A DNA stretch of 5,241 nucleotides from an uncultured Collinsella sp. (GCA_900544225.1 UQUD01000118.1:1-5241); one strand, 5' to 3'; shown: positions 1 through 4,829, counted from the first letter of the stretch. The notes: generated by a model from the sequence alone, not told the origin. Program-made: numbers and translations.

Positions 1-1
1 C

Positions 2-175
2 GTTGCCGCCGCGGTGACGCTGGACGCCGACGCGGCTGGTGGCGATGGCGGAAACGGGTGGACCGTGGGAGCCTCCAGGCCTGCGGCTCCCTTCGCCTCC
101 TCTGCTTCAGCCTCCTCGGCTTCCCCCGATTCCGATGCTGATTCTCCTAAGTATCGCGGGCGACACCTGCGCTAG
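2..175 (+). CDS. C-terminal tail of an unidentified protein (5' partial)
   Basis: An open frame enters from the left edge and stops at TAG 173-175, giving 57 residues. I do not recognise the protein. The visible part is low-complexity: Ala/Gly/Asp-rich at residues 1-19, an Ala/Ser/Pro/Asp linker at about 24-48, and a short basic end (PKYRGRHLR). That composition resembles a disordered tail or linker, and its G/C-rich third positions fit real coding sequence. The neighbouring frame over the same bases is also open and runs into the GH4 remnant, but its peptide (Pro/Leu-rich) looks like a shadow. The stop lies only about 15 bases before recognisable GH4 sequence, so this may be one side of a recombination or assembly junction. 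That it is coding at all is an inference from composition. Confidence 0.35.
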   Translation, partial: VAAAVTLDADAAGGDGGNGWTVGASRPAAPFASSASASSASPDSDADSPKYRGRHLR

Positions 176-188
176 CGCCCGCGTTGGT

Positions 189-539
189 GCTCAATATCGC
201 TCGAAGCGTGACGCCTTCGCTCGCTTCCTGGTCATTTGCCAGAACCGCGGCGCGATCCCGAACATGCCGTACGACGCGATGGTGGAGCTGCCCGCCTACA
301 TCGGCAAGAACGGCCCCGAGGTCATCTCGCGCGACAACATCCCGCTGTTCCAGCAGGGCCTCATGATGCAGCAGCTCAACTCCGAGAAGCTCGTGGTCGA
401 GGCGTGCATCGAGGGTTCGTATGAGAAGGCGCTCAAGGCGTTCACGCTCAACAAGACCGTGCCGTCCATGACGGTCGCCAAGGAGATTCTCGACGACATG
501 ATCGAGGCCAACAAGGATTTCTGGCCTGAGCTTAAGTAA
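189..539 (+). pseudogene. C-terminal remnant of a GH4 6-phospho-alpha-glucosidase-like enzyme
   Basis: About 115 residues match the C-terminus of glycoside hydrolase family 4 enzymes of the GlvA/MalH type, which hydrolyse phosphorylated disaccharides imported by a PTS, using NAD and a divalent metal. Recognisable stretches, in order, are FLVICQNRGAIPN, DAMVELPAYIGKNGPE, FQQGLMMQQ, EKLVVEACIEGSYEKA, FTLNKTVPS, AKEILDD and ANKDFWPELK, ending at TAA 537-539. Full-length members are about 440 residues, so roughly three quarters is missing. The lost part includes the N-terminal Rossmann NAD site and the Cys/His metal and catalytic residues, so the product cannot be active. The frame stays open upstream to an ATG at 45 (and a GTG at 39), but those first 50 residues are Pro/Leu-rich and unlike GH4. 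No start with a good ribosome binding site precedes the homologous part. Family is fairly certain; exact sugar specificity is not. Confidence 0.8.
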
Positions 540-559
540 CGAGGCCTTCGACGGCCCGA

Positions 560-576
560 CTGCGAACGGTTCGCAG
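560..576 (+). other. Short perfect stem-loop after GH4 remnant
   Basis: CTGCGAA (560-566) pairs with TTCGCAG (570-576) around a 3-base loop. It can be extended outward across a small internal loop by GGCC 553-556 with GGCC 578-581, and CTTTGAG follows. It is the first of three stem-loops in a row after the GH4 stop and may be the original weak terminator of that gene. Confidence 0.4.
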
Positions 577-593
577 CGGCCTTTGAGGTCCAT

Positions 594-628
594 AGGCTCC
601 CCCTGGGGTCCATCCTAGGGGGGAGCCT
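594..628 (+). other. Stem-loop, GC-rich, second of three
   Basis: AGGCTCCCCC (594-603) pairs with GGGGGAGCCT (619-628), a perfect 10-bp stem around a 15-base loop that can pair further with mismatches. No T-run follows, so it is not a classic intrinsic terminator by itself. It could stabilise a 3' end or be a site for a protein. Confidence 0.45.
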
Positions 629-631
629 CTC

Positions 632-656
632 AGAAGCGCCCCGAGGGGCGCTTCTT
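632..656 (+). terminator. Probable intrinsic terminator after GH4 remnant
   Basis: AGAAGCGCCCC (632-642) and GGGGCGCTTCT (645-655) form a perfect inverted repeat, in practice a 10-bp stem with a CGAG loop. The tail is T-rich but short (CTTCTTGTGTATAT). It lies about 95 bases after the GH4 stop. The stem is strong and the T-run modest. Confidence 0.55.
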
Positions 657-727
657 GTGTATATGGAGGCAAAAGGGATATACAGTCTTCATATACGGCC
701 TCCTTTTAGTAGGGTCGATTTCTCCGG

Positions 728-755
728 TTGATTTCTGATCTCAGCTGAACATACT
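728..755 (+). promoter_or_regulatory. Possible weak promoter upstream of pilin remnant
   Basis: TTGATT (728-733) and CATACT (750-755) are 16 bases apart and each match four of six sigma-70-type consensus positions. This could have driven the pilin gene, but the match is only moderate and any transcript would soon meet the strong hairpin at 782-821. Confidence 0.2.
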
Positions 756-781
756 GAGCGGATAGGCCGTTCCCGCAGTTA

Positions 782-827
782 GCCGAAAGCCCCCGGGGTC
801 CCTCCCGGGCTCCGGGGCGGCATTTTC
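782..827 (+). terminator. Strong GC hairpin followed by TTTT, leader or terminator
   Basis: Positions 791-801 pair with 807-817: 11 pairs including two G-U, closed by a CTCCC loop. GCCG 782-785 can also pair with CGGC 818-821 across a bulge. ATTTTCC follows. It resembles an intrinsic terminator with a short T-run. No gene ends just before it, so it may act as a leader attenuator for the pilin region, or be a relic terminator of lost sequence. Confidence 0.4.
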
Positions 828-903
828 CTAGTTGAAGGAACGGTGGAGATGTGTTTCGGTGGGTCCGGTGGCCATGCTCCGCTCTCCGCCCGGCACCTCT
901 TCC

Positions 904-1359
904 AAGGGAACCGACGAGGGCGCCGGCGCCCAGTATGTCTAAGTGAACGGTTCTTTGGGCAATACTGCTTATGATTTTACGACTGATGATAAGGGCGAAA
1001 TCAGCGTCAAGGGCCTCGATGCTGGCGCTTACACGGTCGAGGAGACCCATACGCTCCCCGGCTATAACACCGTGCCCAAATTCACGTTCACCATTACTGC
1101 CACGGGTCTTAATCAGAATGAGGGCGAGAATACGTTGACGGTGACCACATCCAAGAATGGTTCTGGTCTCGTCACCAATTCCTCTTCTGGTGGCGGCACC
1201 GTTACCCTTACCGTCAAGAACAAGAAAGGCTCCGGCCTCCCGCTGACCGGTCTTAACGGCGTGACCTTCACTTGGATCGCTGGCAGCGCAGTGCTGTGCA
1301 TCGGCGTGGCACACCTCATCCGCAGCCGTAAGCAGGCTGAGGAGTCCGAGCACGAGTAA
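904..1359 (+). pseudogene. C-terminal part of SpaA-type LPxTG surface pilin, interrupted by a stop
   Basis: This is the tail of a cell-wall-anchored pilin, the kind joined by a class C sortase and attached to peptidoglycan. From the GTG at 943 the open part is 138 residues. It contains a Cna-B/SpaA-like beta domain with an E-box (YTVEETHTLPGY, residues 30-41; such Glu residues support intramolecular isopeptide bonds), a Gly/Ser linker (about 73-85), the sorting signal LPLTG (99-103; bases 1237-1251), a hydrophobic membrane segment (about 107-126) and a basic/acidic tail starting RSRK. Pilin-like sequence continues upstream in the same frame (KGTDEGAGAQYV, 904-939) across a TAA at 940-942, so the GTG at 943 is not a natural start and has no ribosome binding site. 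Signal peptide, pilin-motif Lys and N-terminal domains are absent; full-length pilins are usually several hundred residues. It is probably non-functional as it stands. The 1460-1498 terminator follows. Confidence 0.8.
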
Positions 1360-1459
1360 CGCTCGCTCACCCATCACTTTGGCAGGTGGGATGTGATGGC
1401 CATGAGACTTGCGGACACTTTTCTCGTCCATCTACGTTCTTGCTTTGCCATTCTCTTTT

Positions 1460-1498
1460 CGGGGCAGACTCCGCACTGGAGTCTGCCCCGTTCTTTTT
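1460..1498 (+). terminator. Strong intrinsic terminator after pilin remnant
   Basis: A perfect 13-bp GC-rich inverted repeat (1460-1472 with 1478-1490, loop GCACT) is followed immediately by TTCTTTTT. It is the best terminator in the window and works for rightward transcription. It lies about 100 bases after the pilin stop and insulates the pilin from the two-gene cassette to the right. Confidence 0.92.
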
Positions 1499-1741
1499 GG
1501 GATAACGCAGCCAGGCTCCACCGTCCGATGCGGGTACGTTCGTCATCGCGTTTCTTGACTCGTATGAGGTTCAGTTTAAGGTCCGTAGGCGCACGCGCGG
1601 TGCGGACGGTAGAAGGCATTTGCGCCGCGCGTGCAAATTGAAATGCCCGTGGTTCGGAGTCCGGACATTTAACAACACCGGAAACTGGTCGCCCGCGCTT
1701 TCGAACACTTACGCAGGGTGCGTCGTTTCCTGTAACGATTG

Positions 1742-1770
1742 TATCCCGAATCATCCGCTGATCCGGGATA
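1742..1770. promoter_or_regulatory. Dyad symmetry, candidate operator or leader hairpin
   Basis: TATCCCG (1742-1748) pairs with CGGGATA (1764-1770). After one mismatch, ATCA (1750-1753) pairs with TGAT (1759-1762) around the loop TCCGC, so 11 of 12 positions match. It lies about 65 bases upstream of the -10 box of the cassette. AbiEi-type antitoxins are known to repress their own promoters by binding inverted repeats, so this is a candidate operator. A weak terminator of incoming transcription is the alternative. The function is inferred. Confidence 0.4.
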
Positions 1771-1809
1771 TTCTGAAAACGCAAATAATGGACTTATGCA
1801 CGAAAGGAA

Positions 1810-1838
1810 TCTCGTTAATTCCGAAAATTATGTATAAT
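1810..1838 (+). promoter_or_regulatory. Probable promoter of the regulator/nucleotidyltransferase operon
   Basis: A perfect TATAAT -10 box lies at 1833-1838, preceded directly by TG. The -35 region around 1810-1816 (TCTCGTT) is poor, so activity may depend on the -10 or an activator. Initiation near 1845 would leave a leader of only about 25 bases before the ATG at 1869. Confidence 0.5.
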
Positions 1839-1868
1839 TCCAATTTAAACTGGAACCAAGCGAAAACG

Positions 1869-2837
1869 ATGGAAATGAACGAAGCGCTAATCTACTTACA
1901 AGAAGCATTAGGCCTCTCCGCCAAGACCAAAACTTGGCCTGGATCCGCACACTTGCCGCTGCATCTGCGGGCGATTGAGGTCCGCGCTGTTGACGCAAAC
2001 GGTTTTTCGTTTTTGCTTGCAAGTTTGCCTACTGGCGTCGGGCTTCCCGAGGCTAAGAGAGTCTATAGTCAGCTAGCCTTACGCGCGGAGACTCCTGTTG
2101 TCGTTTCGTTTCCTGATGCCGATGCGCGTCAGCGCAAAGCATTGGTCGCACAAGGGATTCCCTTTGTCTGCCCAGGTAGACAGGCTTTTCTTCCATTTAT
2201 GGGCACAGCCTGCACGGAGAGGGGCGGTGCCTGGTTTCGCAATCACGCGACCAAGATGTCACCCAACGCACAGGCTGCCGCAATCTGGGGAGCAGCCCAG
2301 GAGCCATATCGCCCCTATGACCTTTGTCGCGCGCTTGGGATTTCGGCAAGCCGCGCGAGTGAGGCCATAACCGAGCTTGTTGACAGGGGGCTCGCGAGGC
2401 GCGAGCGTTGCGAGCGACGTGTTGTCGTGCTCCCTGTTGCCGTTGATCTTCTGCTTAGCGAGCACATGACAGAGCTCTCCTCGCCTGTCTCGAAGGTCTT
2501 TTTTGCAAGGAAGACACCGCAGATTGACTGTCTTGTTGACGCCGGGGAGACGGCGCTCGCCGCGCGTTCCATGCTCGCTGCACCGGGCATGGAACAAAAG
2601 GCCGTCTTAAGAAGTGCATGGCGTAAACTGAGCGACCTCGAAGTCGCAGACGGGGAGTTGCCGGATAACGAAACGGCGATGATCCAAGTGTGGCGCTATG
2701 CGCCCGTGTTTGCCGGTTCCTCCCGTGTCGACGACATTTCGCTTGCGCTATCTTTGGCGGCAATCGACGATGAGCGAATTCAGCTCGAAGTCGATCGCAT
2801 GTTTGGAAAGGAATATCCATGGCAAGAAGCGCTGTAG
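1869..2837 (+). CDS. Winged-helix (MarR-like) regulator, probable antitoxin of an AbiE-like pair
   Basis: The product has 322 residues. Its N-terminal part (about 1-125) is an alpha/beta region with a strand and turn pattern ending in IPFVCPGRQAFLPFMG (97-112). A central winged helix-turn-helix (about 131-179, including DLCRALGISASRASEAI) recalls MarR-type DNA-binding domains. The C-terminal region (about 190-322) has the landmarks VDAGETALAARSML and DDISLALSLAAIDDERI. I recognise the layout as that of long regulators often found beside AbiEii-type nucleotidyltransferases, but cannot name a family with certainty. The likely role is DNA-binding antitoxin and autorepressor of the operon. The gene overlaps the next one by 19 bases, implying translational coupling. 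I chose ATG 1869 because upstream in-frame starts (TTG 1620, ATG 1830) would put the TATAAT box inside the gene. The ribosome binding site is weak (GGAA, 13 bases away); ATG 1875 is possible. Third positions are less G/C-rich than in the sortase, suggesting transfer. Confidence 0.72.
   Translation: MEMNEALIYLQEALGLSAKTKTWPGSAHLPLHLRAIEVRAVDANGFSFLLASLPTGVGLPEAKRVYSQLALRAETPVVVSFPDADARQRKALVAQGIPFVCPGRQAFLPFMGTACTERGGAWFRNHATKMSPNAQAAAIWGAAQEPYRPYDLCRALGISASRASEAITELVDRGLARRERCERRVVVLPVAVDLLLSEHMTELSSPVSKVFFARKTPQIDCLVDAGETALAARSMLAAPGMEQKAVLRSAWRKLSDLEVADGELPDNETAMIQVWRYAPVFAGSSRVDDISLALSLAAIDDERIQLEVDRMFGKEYPWQEAL
2807..2812 (+). promoter_or_regulatory. Ribosome binding site inside the regulator gene, fixing the nucleotidyltransferase start
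   Basis: AAAGGA ends six bases before ATG 2819, while the upstream gene is still being read in another frame until 2837. This strong site supports the overlapping start and gives the nucleotidyltransferase a better initiation signal than the regulator itself has. Confidence 0.65.
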
Positions 2838-3592
2838 AAGGTCTCCAAAAATTTCAGCAGCATATGCAAGAAGCTGCAGGATCGTATGCTCTTATCGGCG
2901 GCACGGCATGCGACATTTTGCTCGCGGAGGCGGGACTTCCGTTTAGGGCGACTCACGATTTTGATGTGGTAATTGTCGCCGATGACCGGTTGCCTCAGAC
3001 GGCAGAAGCTATATGGACTTTGGTGCGTGATGGCGGTTATCGCTGCGGCTGGGGCGAAGGCAAAGACTCATGTTTTTATCGGTTTACAGAGCCTAAGAGG
3101 CCGGGTTACCCTCATATGATCGAACTCTTCGGGAAGTGCCCTGACTTTCTAAAGGGTCGTGAGGGGATTGATGTGGCGCCAATTCACGTTGATGAAAACA
3201 TAAGCAGTCTTTCGGCAATTTTGTTGGACGATGCTTACTACGGCTTGTTCCTTCAGGGAATTCGAACCGTAGGCGGCGTTTCGGTCCTGGGGACGGAATA
3301 CATTGTCCCGTTCAAAGCGAAGGCGTATCTCGACCTAAAAGCTAGAAGGGAAGCGGGGGAGAACGTTGATTCGAGGAAGGTAAAAAAGCATAAACGCGAT
3401 GCGCTGAGGCTTGCTCAATTGCTTGGCGAGTCGGAAGGTGTCGACCTAGGCGGAGAACTGAAGGACGATATGCTTGCGTTTGTTAAAGATTGTGAGGTGG
3501 GCGACGTCAATCTGAAACAGATTGGGGTTGCGGGCGTAACGATGGCGCAGTTGCTCGAGACGATGAAAGCAACATATGGCTTGATTGGTTGA
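2819..3592 (+). CDS. AbiEii-like nucleotidyltransferase, probable toxin or defence effector
   Basis: The 257-residue product has the signatures of the DNA polymerase beta-like nucleotidyltransferase fold in the AbiEii/DUF1814 style. These are LIGGTA (25-30), the metal-binding RATHDFD (43-49) with Asp47 and Asp49, a possible third acidic residue in MIELF (Glu102), PFKAKAYLDLKARR (164-177), and the Lys/Asp-rich VKKHKRDALRL (188-198) typical of the C-terminal part of these enzymes. Family members transfer nucleotides to RNA (tRNA for some type IV toxins) and can arrest growth or cause abortive infection. The substrate here cannot be read from sequence. No signal peptide or membrane segment is visible, so it should be cytoplasmic. 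It overlaps the preceding regulator by 19 bases, the usual antitoxin-then-toxin order of abiE operons. All core motifs look intact, so activity is plausible. A non-toxic housekeeping role cannot be excluded. Confidence 0.82.
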   Translation: MARSAVEGLQKFQQHMQEAAGSYALIGGTACDILLAEAGLPFRATHDFDVVIVADDRLPQTAEAIWTLVRDGGYRCGWGEGKDSCFYRFTEPKRPGYPHMIELFGKCPDFLKGREGIDVAPIHVDENISSLSAILLDDAYYGLFLQGIRTVGGVSVLGTEYIVPFKAKAYLDLKARREAGENVDSRKVKKHKRDALRLAQLLGESEGVDLGGELKDDMLAFVKDCEVGDVNLKQIGVAGVTMAQLLETMKATYGLIG

Positions 3593-3673
3593 GTGGAGTT
3601 ACGTGGCCCGGACGGTGCAGTCTAGCTGCGTTGCCAGCCGCGGAAGCTCGCTAATCGGCTATTATTTGTTTAG

Positions 3674-3687
3674 ACAACTTGAGTTGT
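3674..3687. repeat. Small palindrome just upstream of the sortase
   Basis: ACAACT (3674-3679) and AGTTGT (3682-3687) are separated by TG. The palindrome ends one base before the ribosome binding site of the sortase. It could be an operator or a small hairpin that affects translation, or chance. The 3593-3673 spacer otherwise shows only A/T-rich elements (TATTAT 3660-3665, without a well-spaced -35) and no clear terminator for the cassette. Confidence 0.3.
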
Positions 3688-3688
3688 A

Positions 3689-3694
3689 GAGGAG
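3689..3694 (+). promoter_or_regulatory. Ribosome binding site of the sortase
   Basis: GAGGAG lies nine bases before ATG 3704 and decides for that start over the in-frame ATG at 3725, which has no such site at a suitable distance. Confidence 0.6.
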
Positions 3695-3703
3695 TGACCG
3701 GCG

Positions 3704-4642
3704 ATGGTGCAGGGCGCCAAACATATGAAGAGCAATAACGCTGCGGACAACGGTGGCTCAAGCCCTCAGCCCAAACCTCAACCAAAACCCAAGCGTCGTC
3801 GCAAGCGGTTGCCGCGCTGGGCCGACCGGCTCATCACCATCGTCATCATCCTTATTGGCGTGGGCCTTATGACCTGGCCGTGGATCTTGGACCGGCTCGA
3901 GGCCTCGGGCGTGTTCAACCAGATCAGCACGGTGTCCAGCACCGTGGACGCGCTGTCTGCCGAGGAGCGCGAGCGCATCCTGCTCCAGGCGCGCTCCTTT
4001 AACGAGCAGCTGGCGGGCGAGGCCACCGAGCTTCCCGCCGACCAGATTGAGCCTTACGCCCAGCAGCTCATCTTTGACCGCGACCCCATGATGAGCTGGG
4101 TCGAGATCCCCTCCATCGACGTGAGCATGCCCATCTACCACGGCACGAGTGAGGAAGTCCTTATGGCGGGCGTCGGCCACCTGGAGGGCACGAGCCTGCC
4201 GGTGGGCGGCACCTCGACGCATTGCGTGCTCACCGCGCACTCGGGCATGCGCAACCTGAGCATGTTCGACGACATCCACTCGCTGGAGCCCGGCGACCTG
4301 GTGCTGCTGCACACCATGAACAAGACGCTCGCCTACAAGATGGTGGACTCCGAGGTGGTGCTGCCCGAGGAGATGGAGTCGCTGACCATCGAGCCCGGCG
4401 CCGACAAGCTGACGCTCGTCACCTGCACGCCCTACGGCGTGAACGACCATCGTCTGCTGGTGCATTGCGTGCGTACCAAGTACGACAAGAAGGACGTCGA
4501 CAAGCAAAAGTCGCTGGCCGGCCGCCACTGGGGCAAGCGCGAGTTTGCCGTGCTCATCGTGGTCGTGGCCATTGTGCTGTTGCTGCTGGACATCGTGATC
4601 CACGCGGTCCGCAAGCGCCGCAAGGCCAAGGCCTCGGCATAA
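3704..4642 (+). CDS. Class C sortase (pilus-assembling transpeptidase)
   Basis: The 312-residue membrane protein should cleave LPxTG-type sorting signals between Thr and Gly and join pilin subunits through an isopeptide bond on the outer membrane face. A basic, Pro/Lys-rich cytoplasmic N-terminus (PKPQPKPKRRRKR, 23-35) precedes membrane segment 1 (about 42-62). After a helical stretch comes the catalytic beta-barrel: WVEIPSIDVSMPIYHGT (132-148), TAHSG with His179, TLVTCTPYG with Cys241, and NDHRLLVHC with Arg250. The second membrane segment (281-300) and basic tail are typical of class C. The lid region has DPM (127-129) where DPW or DPF is usual. The natural substrate would be the upstream LPLTG pilin, now truncated, so the enzyme may be orphaned or serve pilins elsewhere. 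G/C-rich third positions match gatC, not the preceding cassette. It would be called srtC-like. Confidence 0.93.
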   Translation: MVQGAKHMKSNNAADNGGSSPQPKPQPKPKRRRKRLPRWADRLITIVIILIGVGLMTWPWILDRLEASGVFNQISTVSSTVDALSAEERERILLQARSFNEQLAGEATELPADQIEPYAQQLIFDRDPMMSWVEIPSIDVSMPIYHGTSEEVLMAGVGHLEGTSLPVGGTSTHCVLTAHSGMRNLSMFDDIHSLEPGDLVLLHTMNKTLAYKMVDSEVVLPEEMESLTIEPGADKLTLVTCTPYGVNDHRLLVHCVRTKYDKKDVDKQKSLAGRHWGKREFAVLIVVVAIVLLLLDIVIHAVRKRRKAKASA

Positions 4643-4656
4643 GACATCGTTCAGAG

Positions 4657-4689
4657 CCACCGCAATGGGGACAGGCACCTTTGTGGTGG
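4657..4689. repeat. REP-like motif after the sortase
   Basis: GGGGACAGGCACC (4667-4679), framed by CCACC (4657-4661) and GGTGG (4685-4689), resembles the GGGGACAGG-type intergenic repeats seen in many genomes near IS200-like REP-associated transposases. Only one copy is in the window, so the repeat nature rests on my recall of the motif and is uncertain. Confidence 0.3.
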
Positions 4690-4704
4690 ACGGGACTTCC
4701 AAAC

Positions 4705-4769
4705 CATCACAACATTCGATGATTATTGCGATTTTGACGAAAAGCGTCGAATGTTGTGATGCTTTTCGT
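4705..4769 (+). terminator. Perfect 15-bp inverted repeat, possible terminator of the sortase, with alternative fold
   Basis: CATCACAACATTCGA (4705-4719) is the exact reverse complement of 4747-4761, with 27 bases between. Inside the loop, CG 4729-4730 and TTTT 4732-4735 can pair with AAAA 4740-4743 and CG 4745-4746. CTTTTCGTTT follows the right arm, so it could terminate rightward transcription 63 bases after the sortase stop. A competing 9-bp stem (ACGAAAAGC 4737-4745 with GCTTTTCGT 4761-4769) uses part of the same bases. The large loop is unusual for a terminator, so a miniature element or REP-type palindrome is an alternative. Confidence 0.6.
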
Positions 4770-4829
4770 TTCGGACGGGATGCTTTTCGTTGTGGGCGGG
4801 ACGGTTTTCGCTATGGACGGTGCGGTTTC
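4758..4829. repeat. 21-bp tandem repeat, three units plus a partial one
   Basis: Units at 4758-4778, 4779-4799 and 4800-4820 share the core GATGCTTTTCGT and the end GGACGG or GGGCGG; a partial degenerate fourth unit starts at 4821. The first unit overlaps the right arm of the 15-bp inverted repeat, and the hairpin loop holds the core in reverse orientation (4737-4745). Because 21 is a multiple of three, one frame reads DAFRFGR-DAFRCGR-DGFRYGR, but I do not think it is translated. Confidence 0.75.

Larger units (their letters stand above)
540..903. other. Non-coding stretch between GH4 remnant and pilin remnant
   Basis: I see no convincing gene on either strand. The long minus-strand open frame across this stretch continues antisense to the pilin and has no family resemblance. 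The stretch holds three consecutive stem-loops (560-656), a shorter imperfect inverted repeat (ggaggc 665-670 with gcctcc 698-703, followed by TTTT), a weak promoter-like pair (728-755) and a strong GC hairpin (782-821). The sequence between about 830 and 900 should encode the upstream part of the pilin, but no frame there gives pilin-like residues. Confidence 0.6.
1499..1868. other. Non-coding stretch upstream of the two-gene cassette, with inverted repeats
   Basis: A frame continuous with the downstream regulator opens at TTG 1620, but its 83 extra residues resemble no protein domain and run through the TATAAT box, so I regard this as untranslated. It holds a 10-bp inverted repeat (GCACGCGCGG 1591-1600 with CCGCGCGTGC 1625-1634), a long dyad at 1742-1770 and a promoter near 1833. 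From about 1640 on the sequence becomes clearly more A/T-rich than its flanks, consistent with the left edge of acquired DNA. I found no target-site duplication or integrase. Confidence 0.6.

Noticed and set aside
147..593. Long minus-strand open frame
   Set aside because: It lies antisense to the GH4 remnant, its Leu/Val/His/Arg-rich peptide resembles no family, and it is explained by the G/C-rich third positions of the real frame.
706..1431. 241-residue minus-strand open frame
   Set aside because: It is antisense to clear pilin sequence and its residues match no domain. The upstream part is simply free of stops.
1393..1641. 82-residue frame starting GTG after the pilin
   Set aside because: It runs straight through the strong terminator at 1460-1498 and has no family resemblance.
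1620..1868. 83-residue N-terminal extension of the regulator from TTG 1620
   Set aside because: It covers the TATAAT box, has no ribosome binding site and looks unlike protein; ATG 1869 fits better.
3758..4702. 314-residue minus-strand open frame
   Set aside because: It is a shadow of the sortase gene, dominated by His, Val, Leu and Arg, a typical antisense artefact in high-GC DNA.
4222..4722. 166-residue plus-strand frame inside the sortase
   Set aside because: Its Arg/Ala/Gly-rich peptide is an out-of-frame reading of the sortase, whose catalytic motifs lie in the other frame.
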